DNA of 64,000 nt from Chryseobacterium kimseyorum (GTDB lineage: Bacteria; Bacteroidota; Bacteroidia; Flavobacteriales; Weeksellaceae): NCBI RefSeq assembly GCF_025971945.1, contig NZ_JAPDHW010000003.1, positions 292,077-356,076 of the forward strand. Reading direction: 5' to 3'. The position numbers were made by a program, and so were the translations under genes. Positions 25,331 through 34,411 of the stretch are shown piece by piece. The notes beneath the pieces were generated by a model, which ran no database searches, was not told the DNA's origin, and saw only the letters and a program-made list of their open reading frames with translations. The number at the start of each line of letters is the position of its first letter. The stretch's first letter is position 1.

Positions 25331-26854
25331 ATGCAGATAGATACACGCACACTGAATATTAATGATTATGATGAACTAGTTTCGGCGATGCGCAGAGCTT
25401 ATCCTAAAATGTCAGAATATGTTTGGTCTAAGAAAAGTATTTTAAAACTTACAAAAATTTTTGAAGCAGGGCAGATCTGTATAACAGTAGATGGAAAGAT
25501 TGCTGCGGTTGCTCTTTCAATCGTTGTCAATTATGAAGAATTTGATGATGAGCACACGTACAGCGATATTACTGGGAATTACACTTTCAATACGCATTCC
25601 TCCACCGGAAATGTGTTATACGGTATCGAAATATTTGTCGATCCTGTGTACCGCGAATTAAGACTGGGAAGAAGATTATATGATGCAAGAAAGGAATTGT
25701 GCGAGCAGTTAAATTTAAAATCGATTATCCTCGGTGGAAGAATTCCTGATTATCACAAATACAGTCATGAAATTTCTCCAAGAGAATATATCAGAAGAGT
25801 AAGAGACAAGGAAATTTATGATCCGGTTCTTTCGTTTCAGCTTTCCAATAATTTTTTACCGATTAGGGTTCTTAAAAAATATCTTCCTGAAGATGAAGCA
25901 TCGCGCGAGAATGCAGTGTTACTTCAGTGGAATAATATTTATTACAGTAAAAAGCCAAATACCATGCAGGACAGCACGATCCGTTTAGGTTTGGTACAGT
26001 GGCAGATGAGGCATTTCAAAGATATCAATGCTTTTTATGAGCAGGTAGAGTTTTTTGTCAATGTAATGGGAGACTATAAGTCAGACTTTGTACTGTTCCC
26101 TGAATTATTTAATACACCATTGCTTGCGCCGTTCAATAATCTTTCGGAGCGGGACAGTATGATCGAGCTTGCGAAGATTACAGATCAGATTAAAGCTAAA
26201 ATTTCAGAATTGGCAATCAGCTACAATGTCAATATTATTTCTGGGAGTATGCCAGTTTTCGAAAACAATGATTTGTATAATGTAAGTTATCTATTACACC
26301 GCGACGGCCGTATAGATGAGTACAGAAAAATCCATATTACACCAAATGAAAGGAAGTATTATGGAATGAAGGGAGGGAATGAGATCAAAGTTTTCGATAC
26401 TGATTGCGGTAAAATCGGTTTGGTCATCTGTTATGATGTAGAATTTCCGGAATTACCAAGGCTGTTGGCTGATCAGGGAATGAAAATTCTTTTTGTACCG
26501 TACCTCACAGATACTCAGAATGCTTACATGAGAGTGCGCCACTGTGCGGCAGCAAGAGCAATAGAAAATGAATGTTATGTAGCGATTGCCGGTTGTGTAG
26601 GAAATTTACCGGGTGTTAATAATATGGATATACAGTTTGGTCAGGCTGCAGTATTTACCCCGTCAGATTTTGCATTTCCGTCTAATGCTGTGAAAGGTGA
26701 AGCTACGCCGAATACTGAGATGACCCTGATTGTAGATGTCGATTTAAATTTGCTGAAAGACCTACATTATCACGGTTCAGTTCAAATTCTCAATGACCGA
26801 CGAAAAGATTTATACGAAACCTCGCTTCTCAAAGATAAGACGCCGATCATTTAG
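25331..26854 (+). CDS. GNAT acetyltransferase-nitrilase fusion
   Basis: The 507-residue protein joins an N-terminal GNAT domain (about 1-190; acetyl-CoA motif R-x-L-R-L-G-R-R-L-Y near 115-124) to a C-terminal carbon-nitrogen hydrolase (about 215-500). The nitrilase triad is visible: Glu in L-F-P-E-L-F, Lys in Y-R-K-I-H, Cys in V-I-C-Y-D-V-E-F-P-E. Such fusions are known in Bacteroidota, but their substrates are unclear; amide hydrolysis and acyl transfer would be coupled on one chain. A strong terminator follows. Confidence 0.93.
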   Translation: MQIDTRTLNINDYDELVSAMRRAYPKMSEYVWSKKSILKLTKIFEAGQICITVDGKIAAVALSIVVNYEEFDDEHTYSDITGNYTFNTHSSTGNVLYGIEIFVDPVYRELRLGRRLYDARKELCEQLNLKSIILGGRIPDYHKYSHEISPREYIRRVRDKEIYDPVLSFQLSNNFLPIRVLKKYLPEDEASRENAVLLQWNNIYYSKKPNTMQDSTIRLGLVQWQMRHFKDINAFYEQVEFFVNVMGDYKSDFVLFPELFNTPLLAPFNNLSERDSMIELAKITDQIKAKISELAISYNVNIISGSMPVFENNDLYNVSYLLHRDGRIDEYRKIHITPNERKYYGMKGGNEIKVFDTDCGKIGLVICYDVEFPELPRLLADQGMKILFVPYLTDTQNAYMRVRHCAAARAIENECYVAIAGCVGNLPGVNNMDIQFGQAAVFTPSDFAFPSNAVKGEATPNTEMTLIVDVDLNLLKDLHYHGSVQILNDRRKDLYETSLLKDKTPII

Positions 26855-26868
26855 AAAATAATTAATTT

Positions 26869-26905
26869 AAAAAGTCCCCATTTTCTTTTAAAATGGGGAC
26901 TTTTT
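26869..26905. terminator. Strong bidirectional terminator
   Basis: A perfect 16-bp stem (AAAAAGTCCCCATTTT and complement) with T-runs on both strands separates the convergent GNAT-nitrilase gene and the small gene at 26910. Confidence 0.95.
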
Positions 26906-26909
26906 AAAT

Positions 26910-27134
26910 TTAATCCAGAATGAGTCTTCCTTCAATCGGCTGATCAACGACAATAAAAATGCTCTCATTATGTCGTTTGATCGGGATTTGAATGACAGAG
27001 TAAGTTCCGTCTGCAGTTTTCTCTTCAACGATGAGATTGCTACCTTCTCCGATTTCTGATTTTGAATATTCTAATTGGTAATTCCCGTCATCGGTTTTTT
27101 TAAAATCTTCTTTTGTGAATTCTTTATGTGCCAT
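26910..27134 (-). CDS. Small conserved hypothetical protein, paralogue of 438-671
   Basis: A 74-residue acidic protein without signal peptide. It shares the N-Y-x-L ... D-G-x-(Y/F) ... P-I-x-x-R-L pattern with the protein at 438-671, so the two form a small family in this genome. It is divergent from the DUF2383 gene at 27419, about 285 nt away. Function unknown. Confidence 0.7.
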   Translation of the reverse strand: MAHKEFTKEDFKKTDDGNYQLEYSKSEIGEGSNLIVEEKTADGTYSVIQIPIKRHNESIFIVVDQPIEGRLILD

Positions 27135-27213
27135 ATATTTTGGTTTTTGTTTATAACTAATTTAAGAAATATATCTGTTGTTTACTCATTAAAAATAAAA
27201 ATGTCATTCATCA

Positions 27214-27244
27214 AAAATCCCCAAACGTAAAGTTTAGGGATTTT
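27214..27244. terminator. Terminator-like hairpin between divergent start codons
   Basis: AAAATCCC and GGGATTTT with an inner AAAC/GTTT stem form a hairpin with T tails. Its place between two gene starts is odd for a terminator: it may insulate the two promoters or end an unseen short transcript. Confidence 0.45.
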
Positions 27245-27369
27245 GTCATTATTAATATGATGTAAATGTGGTGTTGGTAAATTTAATTCTTACTCAATAT
27301 GTTTCAAATTTCGTGCCTAAAATTTTATTATGTTAAATAATTTAAAATAATTTTTTTTTGAGAATTCTG

Positions 27370-27383
27370 GGCACAGATATTGC
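27370..27383 (+). promoter_or_regulatory. Sigma54-type -24/-12 promoter
   Basis: GGCAC-AGATA-TTGC matches the sigma54 core GGCAC-N5-TTGC in every fixed base except the T usually before GG. A start near 27395 leaves about 24 nt before the DUF2383 ATG. No enhancer-binding regulator gene is in the window. Confidence 0.6.
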
Positions 27384-27418
27384 CAAGTGAATAGTACACT
27401 AATCAAACAAATAATATT

Positions 27419-27871
27419 ATGAGTCAAGAAAAGACAGTATCAGTTCTTAATGATCTGCTGCAAATTACAAACGACAGAATTGAAGGATTTTCAAAAGTTG
27501 AAGACAAAGTTTGGGATAACTATTCCGGATTAAAAGCAGACTACGATGAAATGGTTTCGAACTCTCAGAACATGAAATCTGAATTGGTAGGATTAATTAC
27601 TGAAAGAGGAGGACAGCCTGATAATACCACAACAACTGCAGGAGCCATTCATAGAGCATGGATTGATGTGAAAAATTCTTTCTCAGGAAATAAAGACGAG
27701 GCAACACTGGAGAATGTAGTTTTCGGTGAAGATGCTGCTATTAAGGCTTATCAGGATGCTTTAGACAGCGGTGATCTTTGTGCTGAAAGCTCTAGAAAGG
27801 TTCAGGATCAGCTTCATCATTTAAAATCATCATACCAGAAGTTTGAAAATCTTGAGCATCTACGCTCGTAA
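27419..27871 (+). CDS. DUF2383 (PA2169-family) four-helix-bundle protein
   Basis: A 150-residue helical protein, paralogue of 6430-6891, with L-N-D-L-L-Q-I-T-N-D-R-I-E-G-F, T-E-R-G-G-Q-P-D and T-A-G-A-I-H-R-A-W-I-D-V-K. The two differ mainly at the C-terminal half. Its near-perfect -24/-12 promoter suggests sigma54 control. Function is not established; the fold is ferritin-like. Confidence 0.88.
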   Translation: MSQEKTVSVLNDLLQITNDRIEGFSKVEDKVWDNYSGLKADYDEMVSNSQNMKSELVGLITERGGQPDNTTTTAGAIHRAWIDVKNSFSGNKDEATLENVVFGEDAAIKAYQDALDSGDLCAESSRKVQDQLHHLKSSYQKFENLEHLRS

Positions 27872-28063
27872 AAGAAAACGAAAAGGAATAAGCTGTTTTA
27901 TTGATAAAGTAAAGCAGCTTTTTCGTATTAAAATTCTGACAGAGTAGTTGTATGTTTAATGGGTTAATGGTTTGATTATTAAGCAAATAATTAGTTTGTG
28001 ATTCAAATCATAAAGCATTAATCTCATTTTTAGTACATTTGATATAACACCAAAAATAAAAAT

Positions 28064-28276
28064 ATGAAAGCACTCATCACCTTGATTGTCGTCATGGGGC
28101 TGGTCACTGTGAGCTGCAAAAAAGAATCACAGGCTCGCTCTTCAGGATCGGATACCATCACTACTCCGGAAACTGAAACTTCTATACCCGTCCCTGCGAA
28201 AATAGATACTTTAGTGGCAGCGCCAAAATCTGACACAGCATCTACAAAACAGGATTCAGCAACAATGCGAAAGTAA
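28064..28276 (+). CDS. Small Ser/Thr-rich lipoprotein
   Basis: A 70-residue product: signal peptide with lipobox V-T-V-S-C-K-K (Cys18), then a low-complexity tail of Ser, Thr, Pro, Asp and Lys without predicted fold. It resembles the N-terminal linker of the DUF4142 lipoprotein at 56509. A TACATTTG -7 box lies at 28034-28041. The gap from here to 28615 (338 nt) shows no gene or clear structure. Confidence 0.65.
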   Translation: MKALITLIVVMGLVTVSCKKESQARSSGSDTITTPETETSIPVPAKIDTLVAAPKSDTASTKQDSATMRK

Positions 28277-28614
28277 GACAGTCAAAAATCTGACAGATTT
28301 ATATCCAGCGGTTATCATAGTATTATAATTAAATAGGTGATAATCTGGTTTCGGTAAAATTTGGCTAAATTTTTCAGCATTTATTTCCTTAAATCACTTT
28401 CAGTTTTATACGTCCATCAGGTAAAAAGATGTGATTACAAGTATTCATTTTTTCAGGGTTTCAATTTCATTAGAAATAACCTCTTTCATTATTTTGATGT
28501 ATTAAGAAATTTATGTTAAGTCATTTTGATCTTAATTTAATAGACGTGTTAAAACTCAGATAACGTATTTGAGTGGTATAATGAACACATACACATGTTC
28601 CGATATTTTTAATT

Positions 28615-29226
28615 ATGAAATACAAAATAGATGTTCAGCACTTGCTGCCATTAAACAGTCACGGTTCTGAAAGTGATGCTGCTGCATCTCTGTCATGTCA
28701 GTCTGAAACTGAAGCTTCTGACAGATTCAAAAAACTTTCAGAAAAGCTCCTGCAGATTAATAATTGGAATAGGTATGCAAAAAAAAATCCAACAGACTTC
28801 TATCTATATAATAAGGAAGGAGAAAAATCGGCTAGGGCCCAAGTAAATGATTTGGTTAAAATAAAAATGCCGGCTCCTGAAAATAAACTGGGAAACGGTT
28901 TCGACTGGGTAAATGTACATAAGATTGAACCTGTAGATCAAGCGCAGATGAAGGCTTTTATTCTGCAGATGAAACCTCATTCATGTCCGGAAAGTGGTAA
29001 AGGTGATGTTGCTCATTTTTTCAAAGGAGATGCTACGAACAATTTCATTTTGGCTAAACAGGATAATACGATACAATTCAGTATACATGGAAGAAATGAA
29101 ATTCCAAATACGAAAAAAGTAGGATTTATAAATTCCTGCAGAAATTTTTTTGTCGCAAACGGCGGAATTTTCGGAGGAAGCAAAGTTCAATGGCAGGAAT
29201 TTGCAGATGAATTCATAAAACAATAA
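28615..29226 (+). CDS. Conserved hypothetical protein upstream of catalase
   Basis: A 203-residue soluble protein without signal peptide or membrane segment. Its C-terminal half reads like a compact alpha/beta domain (F-D-W-V-N-V-H-K-I-E near residue 98, I-Q-F-S-I-H-G-R-N-E near 157). No catalytic motif is recognised. It stands 31 nt before katE on the same strand, so it is probably the first gene of the catalase operon and is linked to oxidative or general stress by context only. Confidence 0.75.
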   Translation: MKYKIDVQHLLPLNSHGSESDAAASLSCQSETEASDRFKKLSEKLLQINNWNRYAKKNPTDFYLYNKEGEKSARAQVNDLVKIKMPAPENKLGNGFDWVNVHKIEPVDQAQMKAFILQMKPHSCPESGKGDVAHFFKGDATNNFILAKQDNTIQFSIHGRNEIPNTKKVGFINSCRNFFVANGGIFGGSKVQWQEFADEFIKQ

Positions 29227-29257
29227 TAAAAAATCAATTTAAATAAACTATAAAAAT

Positions 29258-31402
29258 ATGGACAACAAGAACTTTAAAACAAATGACAAGATTGATCAGC
29301 TTCAAGATCACACTACAGACAATAACGATACAAAACTCACTACTAATCAAGGTTTGAAGATCAACAACAATCAGGATTCGCTGAAGACTGATCAGAGAGG
29401 CGCAACTTTGCTTGAGGACTTTATACTTAGAGAAAAAATTACGCATTTTGACCACGAAAGAATTCCGGAAAGAATTGTTCATGCGAGAGGATCTGGAGCT
29501 CACGGAGTTTTTAAACTGAATAAAAGTTTAGAAAAATATACAAAGGCAAAATTCCTGAATGAGGTTGGTAAAGAAACTCCGGTTTTCGTAAGATTCTCTA
29601 CCGTTGCAGGAAGTGCCGGAAGTACAGACTTAGCAAGAGACGTAAGAGGTTTTGCCGTTAAATTTTATACTGAAGAAGGAAATTACGACTTGGTAGGAAA
29701 TAATATTCCCGTATTCTTTATTCAGGATGCAATGAAATTTCCTGACTTGGTACATGCAGTTAAACCGGAACCGGATAATGCAATTCCACAGGCAGCTTCT
29801 GCGCACGATACATTTTGGGATTTCATTTCATTAATGCCGGAAAGTATGCACATGATTATGTGGGCAATGAGCGACCGTGCAATTCCCAGAAGCTACAGGA
29901 TGATGGAAGGTTTCGGAGTGCATTCATTTAAATTTATCAACAGCGAAGGTGCTGTACATTTTGTTAAGTTTCATTTCAAACCAAAATTGGGAGTTCACTC
30001 AGTAGCTTGGAGTGAAGCGCAGAAAATTTCCGGTACAGATCCTGACTTCCACAGAAGAGATCTTTGGGAATCTATTGAAAATGGAGCTTTCCCTGAATGG
30101 GATTTCGGTGTACAGATTATTCCGGAAGAAAATGAGCATGATTTTGATTTTGATCTTCTCGATCCTACAAAAGTAGTTCCTGAAGAATTAGTACCTGTTC
30201 AGCTTGTCGGAACTTTAACTTTAAATAGAAATCCAGATAACTTTTTTGCAGAAACAGAGCAGGTGGCCTTCCATCCGGGACATTTGGTTCCGGGAATCGA
30301 TTTCTCCAATGATCCGCTGTTGCAGGGAAGATTATTTTCTTACACAGATACACAGCTTTCACGATTAGGATCGCCTAATTTCCATGAAATTCCAATCAAC
30401 AGATCGATTAATACAGTTCACAACAATCAGCGTGACGGTCATATGAGACAGCAGATTGTAAAAGGTAAAGTAAGTTATGAACCTAATTCTATTGGTGGAG
30501 GTTGCCCGTTCCAGGCAATGATGAAAGATGGTGGGTTCAGCTCAAATAATGAAAGAGTAGATGGCCATAAGATCAGAGCGAGAAGCGACAGTTTTGTTGA
30601 TCATTATTCTCAGGCAAAAATGTTCTTAAACAGTCAGTCAGCACCGGAAAAAACTCACCTACAGGATGCATTGATTTTTGAATTATCTAAAGTGACGATT
30701 TTACCTATCAGAGAAAGAGTAGTGGGACAGTTAGCATTTATTGATGCTGAACTGGCTGCAAATGTTGCTGCAAAAGTAGGTGTAGAAGTGACAAAATTAG
30801 AAATGCCGAACCAAAGTATTCCTGCAGATGCAGATGCTGCAAGTTTGCAAAGTGAAGAAAGAGAACCTGAAACTAAAAGTTCTGAAGCATTGAGTATGAA
30901 AAATACAGTGAAAGATACTATTGAAAGTCGCGTAATTGGTTTCATTATGGCAGACGGAGTAAACACTCAGGCTGTAAAAACCCTAAAAAATAAACTGGAA
31001 ACAGAGGGTGCAGTGGTTCAGGTGATAGCGCCAAGCGTTGCACCCGTAAAAGCTGATGACGGAACTAAATTTGAACCGAAACATTCTATAACCAGTACAG
31101 CAAGTGTAAGTTTTGATGCATTGTATATCTGTGCAGGAGAGAAATCTGCTAGAGAGTTGATGTACCCGGAGAGAAAACCAATCATAACAGAATTTATTAA
31201 TGAAGCTTACAAGCACTGTAAAGCAATTTATTTCGGAAAAGATACCGATGATATTTATAATGCGACCAGAATTAGTGCTAAAAAACATGAAGACCCTGCA
31301 ATTATCACTGCTTCAGGAGACGATTCTGATGAGAAATTTATCAAAGCAATTGCCGGTCACAGAGTTTGGGATCTTGAGAAAGAACGTAACTCAATGGCAT
31401 AA
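29258..31402 (+). CDS. katE: Large-subunit catalase (HPII/KatE type)
   Basis: This 714-residue heme catalase has the distal His in [10 protein letters not shown], Asn in [12 protein letters not shown], and the proximal heme Tyr segment [14 protein letters not shown]. The length and the extra C-terminal segment (about 560-714, flavodoxin/DJ-1-like) are those of clade II large catalases such as E. coli HPII. It breaks H2O2 to water and oxygen in the cytoplasm. It is in a likely operon with the gene at 28615 upstream and the alcohol dehydrogenase and CinA-like genes downstream. Confidence 0.95.
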   Translation: MDNKNFKTNDKIDQLQDHTTDNNDTKLTTNQGLKINNNQDSLKTDQRGATLLEDFILREKITHFDHERIPERIVHARGSGAHGVFKLNKSLEKYTKAKFLNEVGKETPVFVRFSTVAGSAGSTDLARDVRGFAVKFYTEEGNYDLVGNNIPVFFIQDAMKFPDLVHAVKPEPDNAIPQAASAHDTFWDFISLMPESMHMIMWAMSDRAIPRSYRMMEGFGVHSFKFINSEGAVHFVKFHFKPKLGVHSVAWSEAQKISGTDPDFHRRDLWESIENGAFPEWDFGVQIIPEENEHDFDFDLLDPTKVVPEELVPVQLVGTLTLNRNPDNFFAETEQVAFHPGHLVPGIDFSNDPLLQGRLFSYTDTQLSRLGSPNFHEIPINRSINTVHNNQRDGHMRQQIVKGKVSYEPNSIGGGCPFQAMMKDGGFSSNNERVDGHKIRARSDSFVDHYSQAKMFLNSQSAPEKTHLQDALIFELSKVTILPIRERVVGQLAFIDAELAANVAAKVGVEVTKLEMPNQSIPADADAASLQSEEREPETKSSEALSMKNTVKDTIESRVIGFIMADGVNTQAVKTLKNKLETEGAVVQVIAPSVAPVKADDGTKFEPKHSITSTASVSFDALYICAGEKSARELMYPERKPIITEFINEAYKHCKAIYFGKDTDDIYNATRISAKKHEDPAIITASGDDSDEKFIKAIAGHRVWDLEKERNSMA

Positions 31403-31442
31403 GTTTAGATAAGATTTTAACACACCAAACCAAACTATATTT

Positions 31443-32608
31443 ATGAAAGCAGCTGTTTTTCACGCACCCGGCAAGATTACTTGCGACACGATAGATGATC
31501 CCAAGATTGAAGATCAAAACGATATTATTTTAAAAGTCACTTCCACAGCAATCTGTGGGAGTGACCTTCATATGTATTCCGGTGGAATTCCGCAGGCACG
31601 TCCGATGGTGATGGGTCACGAATTTATGGGAATCATCGAAGATGTGGGTAGAAATATTACCCATCTGAAAGTTGGCGACAGAGTCGTAGTACCTTTTCCG
31701 ATTGCCTGTGGTGGCTGCTATTTCTGCAACCATGATCTTCCCGGAGCCTGCGAAAATTCAAACCCTGATCATTATGGTCCTGAAGGTGGAATTTTACAGA
31801 AAAAGGAGGTGGAATGTTTGGCTACAGTGATCTTTACGGAGGTTACAATGGTGGGCAGGCGCAGTACGTAAGAGTTCCGTACGCTAATTTCGGACCTAGA
31901 AAAATTGCAGACAGTCTTACTGATGATCAGGCCTTATTCCTCACAGATATTTTCCCGACTGGATATACCGGCGTGATGTGGGCAGATTTAAAAGGTGGTG
32001 AGACAGTTGCAATATTTGGGGCAGGACCTGTTGGTTCAATGGCTGCCAAAAGTGCAGTTCTTCACAATGCTAAAAAGGTAATCGTGATCGACACGCTTCA
32101 GTATAGACTGGATCAGATTAAAAAATTGACAGGTTGCGAAACTATCCTTTGGAAAGATGCAGAACAGACCGTTGAACAGATAAGAGATATGACGGATGGC
32201 CGAGGCGCTGATGTCTGTATCGAAGCTGTTGGGTTTGAGCCTGAAAGAAATTTATTGGATAAAGCAAAAGCGGTTGTTAATTTTGAAAAAGGTTCGATAA
32301 AAGTTTTGGATGCGTGCATGAGCGGAGTGAAGCGTGGAGGCTTTGTATCGATTCTTGGTGTTTATCCGATGAATTATGATAATTTCAGAGTGGGACAAAT
32401 GTTTGATAAAGGAATTACATTAAAAGCAGGTCAGTCACCGGTACATGCGATCATTGACAAGCTGATAAAATATGTTGAAACCGGACAGGTGAAACTGGAT
32501 GATATTATTACTCACCGACTTTCTTTGGATGACGTTTCAAAAGGTTATGAAATTTTTGATAAAAAAGAAGATGGCTGTGTAAAGGTTGTATTAGATCCGT
32601 GGAAATAA
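31443..32608 (+). pseudogene. Zinc-dependent alcohol dehydrogenase with a -1 frameshift
   Basis: The frame from 31443 carries the catalytic zinc Cys (A-I-C-G-S-D), G-H-E-F, and the structural-zinc cysteines C-G-G-C-Y-F-C with a further Cys seven residues later. It leaves the correct frame at an A5 run (31800-31804). Adding one A gives L-Q-K-K-G-G-G-M-F-G-Y and continues to the NAD-binding G-A-G-P-V-G and the end at 32608 (about 389 residues), the size of glutathione-independent formaldehyde dehydrogenase-like enzymes. The second half alone has an ATG at 31814 preceded by AAGGAGG. Either the sequence has an error, the gene is broken, or the two halves are made separately. Confidence 0.85.
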
Positions 32609-32655
32609 TACTTTTTGTAAAAGATAAAATTTAATCAGACTAAAATTTTACTATT

Positions 32656-33159
32656 ATGGAATTTCAAAAAAAGATACTCGAATACATCAGCGAATGTATG
32701 ATTACCACCGGCGAAACCATTTCTATTGCTGAAAGTGTGACTTCCGGAATGTTGCAGTTAGCCTTTTCACAAATGCCAAATGCATCCATGTTTTATAAAG
32801 GCGGAATGACAGCTTATTCACTGCCTGAGAAAGTCAGATTGTTAAATGTAGACAAGAAAGAAGCTGAAAACTGCGATTGCGTATCAGAAAATGTTGCTGA
32901 GACAATGGCTTTAAATGTAGCCAGACTTTTTGATACAGACTGGTCGATTGCGACAACCGGATACTGTACGCCGGTAAGACATTCTACCTACAGCGTTTTT
33001 GCACATTATGCGATTTCTTATAAAGGTGAAATCATCGTTTCTAAAAAACTTGAACTGCATCCAAAAACTCAGGCGCTGAATGCACAGCTATACTACGCCG
33101 AATTTATTTTGGGCTGCTTCAAAAGTGAACTGAATAATCTTTTGATTTTAAATAATTAA
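32656..33159 (+). CDS. CinA C-terminal-domain amidohydrolase family protein
   Basis: A 167-residue protein equal to the C-terminal domain of CinA (nicotinamide-nucleotide amidohydrolase, PncC-like): S-I-A-E-S-V-T-S-G, F-Y-K-G-G-M-T-A-Y, S-E-N-V-A-E-T-M-A, and I-A-T-T-G-Y. Known PncC deamidates NMN in NAD recycling; it is not shown here. The Cys-rich bend (N-C-D-C-V) is unusual. It ends the catalase operon, 47 nt after the dehydrogenase, and is followed by a terminator. Confidence 0.85.
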   Translation: MEFQKKILEYISECMITTGETISIAESVTSGMLQLAFSQMPNASMFYKGGMTAYSLPEKVRLLNVDKKEAENCDCVSENVAETMALNVARLFDTDWSIATTGYCTPVRHSTYSVFAHYAISYKGEIIVSKKLELHPKTQALNAQLYYAEFILGCFKSELNNLLILNN

Positions 33160-33209
33160 TAATCAATATTTAGAATTAAATAGGCAGAAATCAGTTTCAA
33201 TAAAATAGA

Positions 33210-33238
33210 AAATCCTCAATGAAAATTGAGGATTTCTT
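33210..33238. terminator. Bidirectional terminator
   Basis: AAATCCTCAAT and ATTGAGGATTT form an 11-bp stem with a GAAA loop, between the convergent CinA-like and ferritin-like genes. Confidence 0.9.
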
Positions 33239-33258
33239 TATGTAAATAATTTTGTGAA

Positions 33259-33867
33259 TTATTTTGCTTTACTGTTCAATGCCGTATCAGCGATTGTGCT
33301 TAATAATTTATCACAGTTTTTTTCTTCTTTTAAAGTAGCCAAAAGATTGCTTAAACATTTTTTCTCACCTAGTACTTTCGCATAAGCTGCCAAACTTCCA
33401 TAGGTAGCGATCTCGTAATGCTCGATCTTCTGAGAAGCAGCAATAATTCCTACATCACGGATAGCTCCTGCTTTCGTTTCTTCCATGATACCTTTGCCTT
33501 CGTCAAGCAAACCCTGCATTGCGTCACATTTTTTTGCTTCGGGTTTTAATCCTAATGCTTTGAAACATTCTTCCAATCTGGAAATCTGAACTTCAGTTTC
33601 AGCTAAATGTGAAGAGATTGCCTTTTTCAAATCTGGATGTGTTGCATTTTTCTCCATCTTCGGAAGTGCTTTTGTTAAAGCTTTTTCAGCCCAATAGATA
33701 TCTTTTAATGCATCTTCAAAAAAGTCTTTCAAGTCAGAGGCTGCATCACTTTTTGCAGGTGCCTTTGATGATTTTGAGGTTGAACTTTTCGAAGCTGTTG
33801 ATTTTTTTGGCGCTGCAGTTTTCTTAGGTGCTGTAGCTTTCTTAGCTGTTGCTGTTTTAGTTGCCAT
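33259..33867 (-). CDS. Ferritin-like DUF892 (YciE-type) protein with histone-H1-like tail
   Basis: The 202-residue product has two parts. Residues 1-48 are almost only Ala, Lys, Thr, Ser and Pro, with repeated K-K-(T/A)-A-(A/P)-P-K and K-S-S, like histone H1 or bacterial HC1 tails. Residues 50-200 form a helical DUF892/YciE ferritin-like domain (L-K-D-I-Y-W-A-E-K-A-L, S-H-L-A-E-T-E-V-Q, I-A-A-S-Q-K-I-E-H-Y-E-I-A-T-Y). YciE relatives bind di-metal centres and are stress-induced. The tail suggests DNA binding, inferred only from composition. Start ATG at 33867. Confidence 0.88.
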   Translation of the reverse strand: MATKTATAKKATAPKKTAAPKKSTASKSSTSKSSKAPAKSDAASDLKDFFEDALKDIYWAEKALTKALPKMEKNATHPDLKKAISSHLAETEVQISRLEECFKALGLKPEAKKCDAMQGLLDEGKGIMEETKAGAIRDVGIIAASQKIEHYEIATYGSLAAYAKVLGEKKCLSNLLATLKEEKNCDKLLSTIADTALNSKAK

Positions 33868-33972
33868 AATGTTTTATTTTAGTGATTTTTATGTTGAGTC
33901 TTATTATTCAATTTTAAGACCAAAACACGGTAATTCCATTTTAAAAATAAAAGTTTTTACAATGATTCTATT

Positions 33973-33986
33973 GGCAGGTGTTTTGT
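33973..33986 (+). promoter_or_regulatory. -24/-12-like element (weak)
   Basis: TTGGCAG-GTGTT-TTGT (GG at 33973) has sigma54 spacing, with G for C at the end of -24 and T for C at -12. It ends 24 nt before the ATG at 34011. The same variant, TTGGCAG-N5-TTGT, occurs before the DUF4142 gene at 56509. Confidence 0.35.
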
Positions 33987-34010
33987 TAATTCAATAACAA
34001 AATAAATCTT

Positions 34011-34334
34011 ATGAACAATAAAATAAAAGTCGCATTAGCATTCGTAGCCGGAGGAACTCTTCTCCTTCTCAACCAAAGAAGAAAAAGGCTCAGTCAGAAG
34101 ATAAAGACCTTTACAACTCCAGAAGGAAATACTTATAAAGAAAATGAGATCTACACTTCAGCTGAAGGGAAATCTTACAGAAATGGTAAAGTGGTTCATT
34201 TTGATCATTTAGAATTCGAAGATACGCATACAACAAATCCTTTCAATCATCAACATGATGATAAGTTTTCAAAAAACTATCAGGCAAAACCTCAGAATGT
34301 GGATTACCACCAGAGAGGAAAAAGACATCGTTAA
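34011..34334 (+). CDS. Small membrane-anchored His-rich protein
   Basis: A 107-residue protein: N-terminal hydrophobic segment (residues 6-20) followed by Arg/Lys, so it probably sits in the inner membrane with the rest in the cytoplasm. Two imperfect repeats follow (T-P-E-G-N-T-Y-K-E-N-E-I-Y and S-A-E-G-K-S-Y-R-N-G-K-V-V), then a His/Gln-rich end. No family recognised. Its neighbours are stress proteins. Confidence 0.65.
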   Translation: MNNKIKVALAFVAGGTLLLLNQRRKRLSQKIKTFTTPEGNTYKENEIYTSAEGKSYRNGKVVHFDHLEFEDTHTTNPFNHQHDDKFSKNYQAKPQNVDYHQRGKRHR

Positions 34335-34356
34335 TCTGTTGTAAACAAATAAAGGT

Positions 34357-34386
34357 GAGCAGTTATGATTAGGTTCATAACTGCTC
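34357..34386. terminator. Perfect 12-bp hairpin
   Basis: GAGCAGTTATGA and TCATAACTGCTC pair perfectly across 6 nt, between two genes on the plus strand. There is no T-run, so it may be an RNA-stabilising end or attenuator rather than a classic terminator. Confidence 0.45.
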
Positions 34387-34411
34387 ATTAACTTAACAAG
34401 TGTATTGAATT

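Noticed and set aside
28030..28236. Minus-strand 68-codon frame
   Set aside because: Shadow of the small lipoprotein, which has a lipobox and a promoter.
34357..34386. Riboswitch before the SemiSWEET gene
   Set aside because: Only a simple hairpin, with no conserved junction or core.
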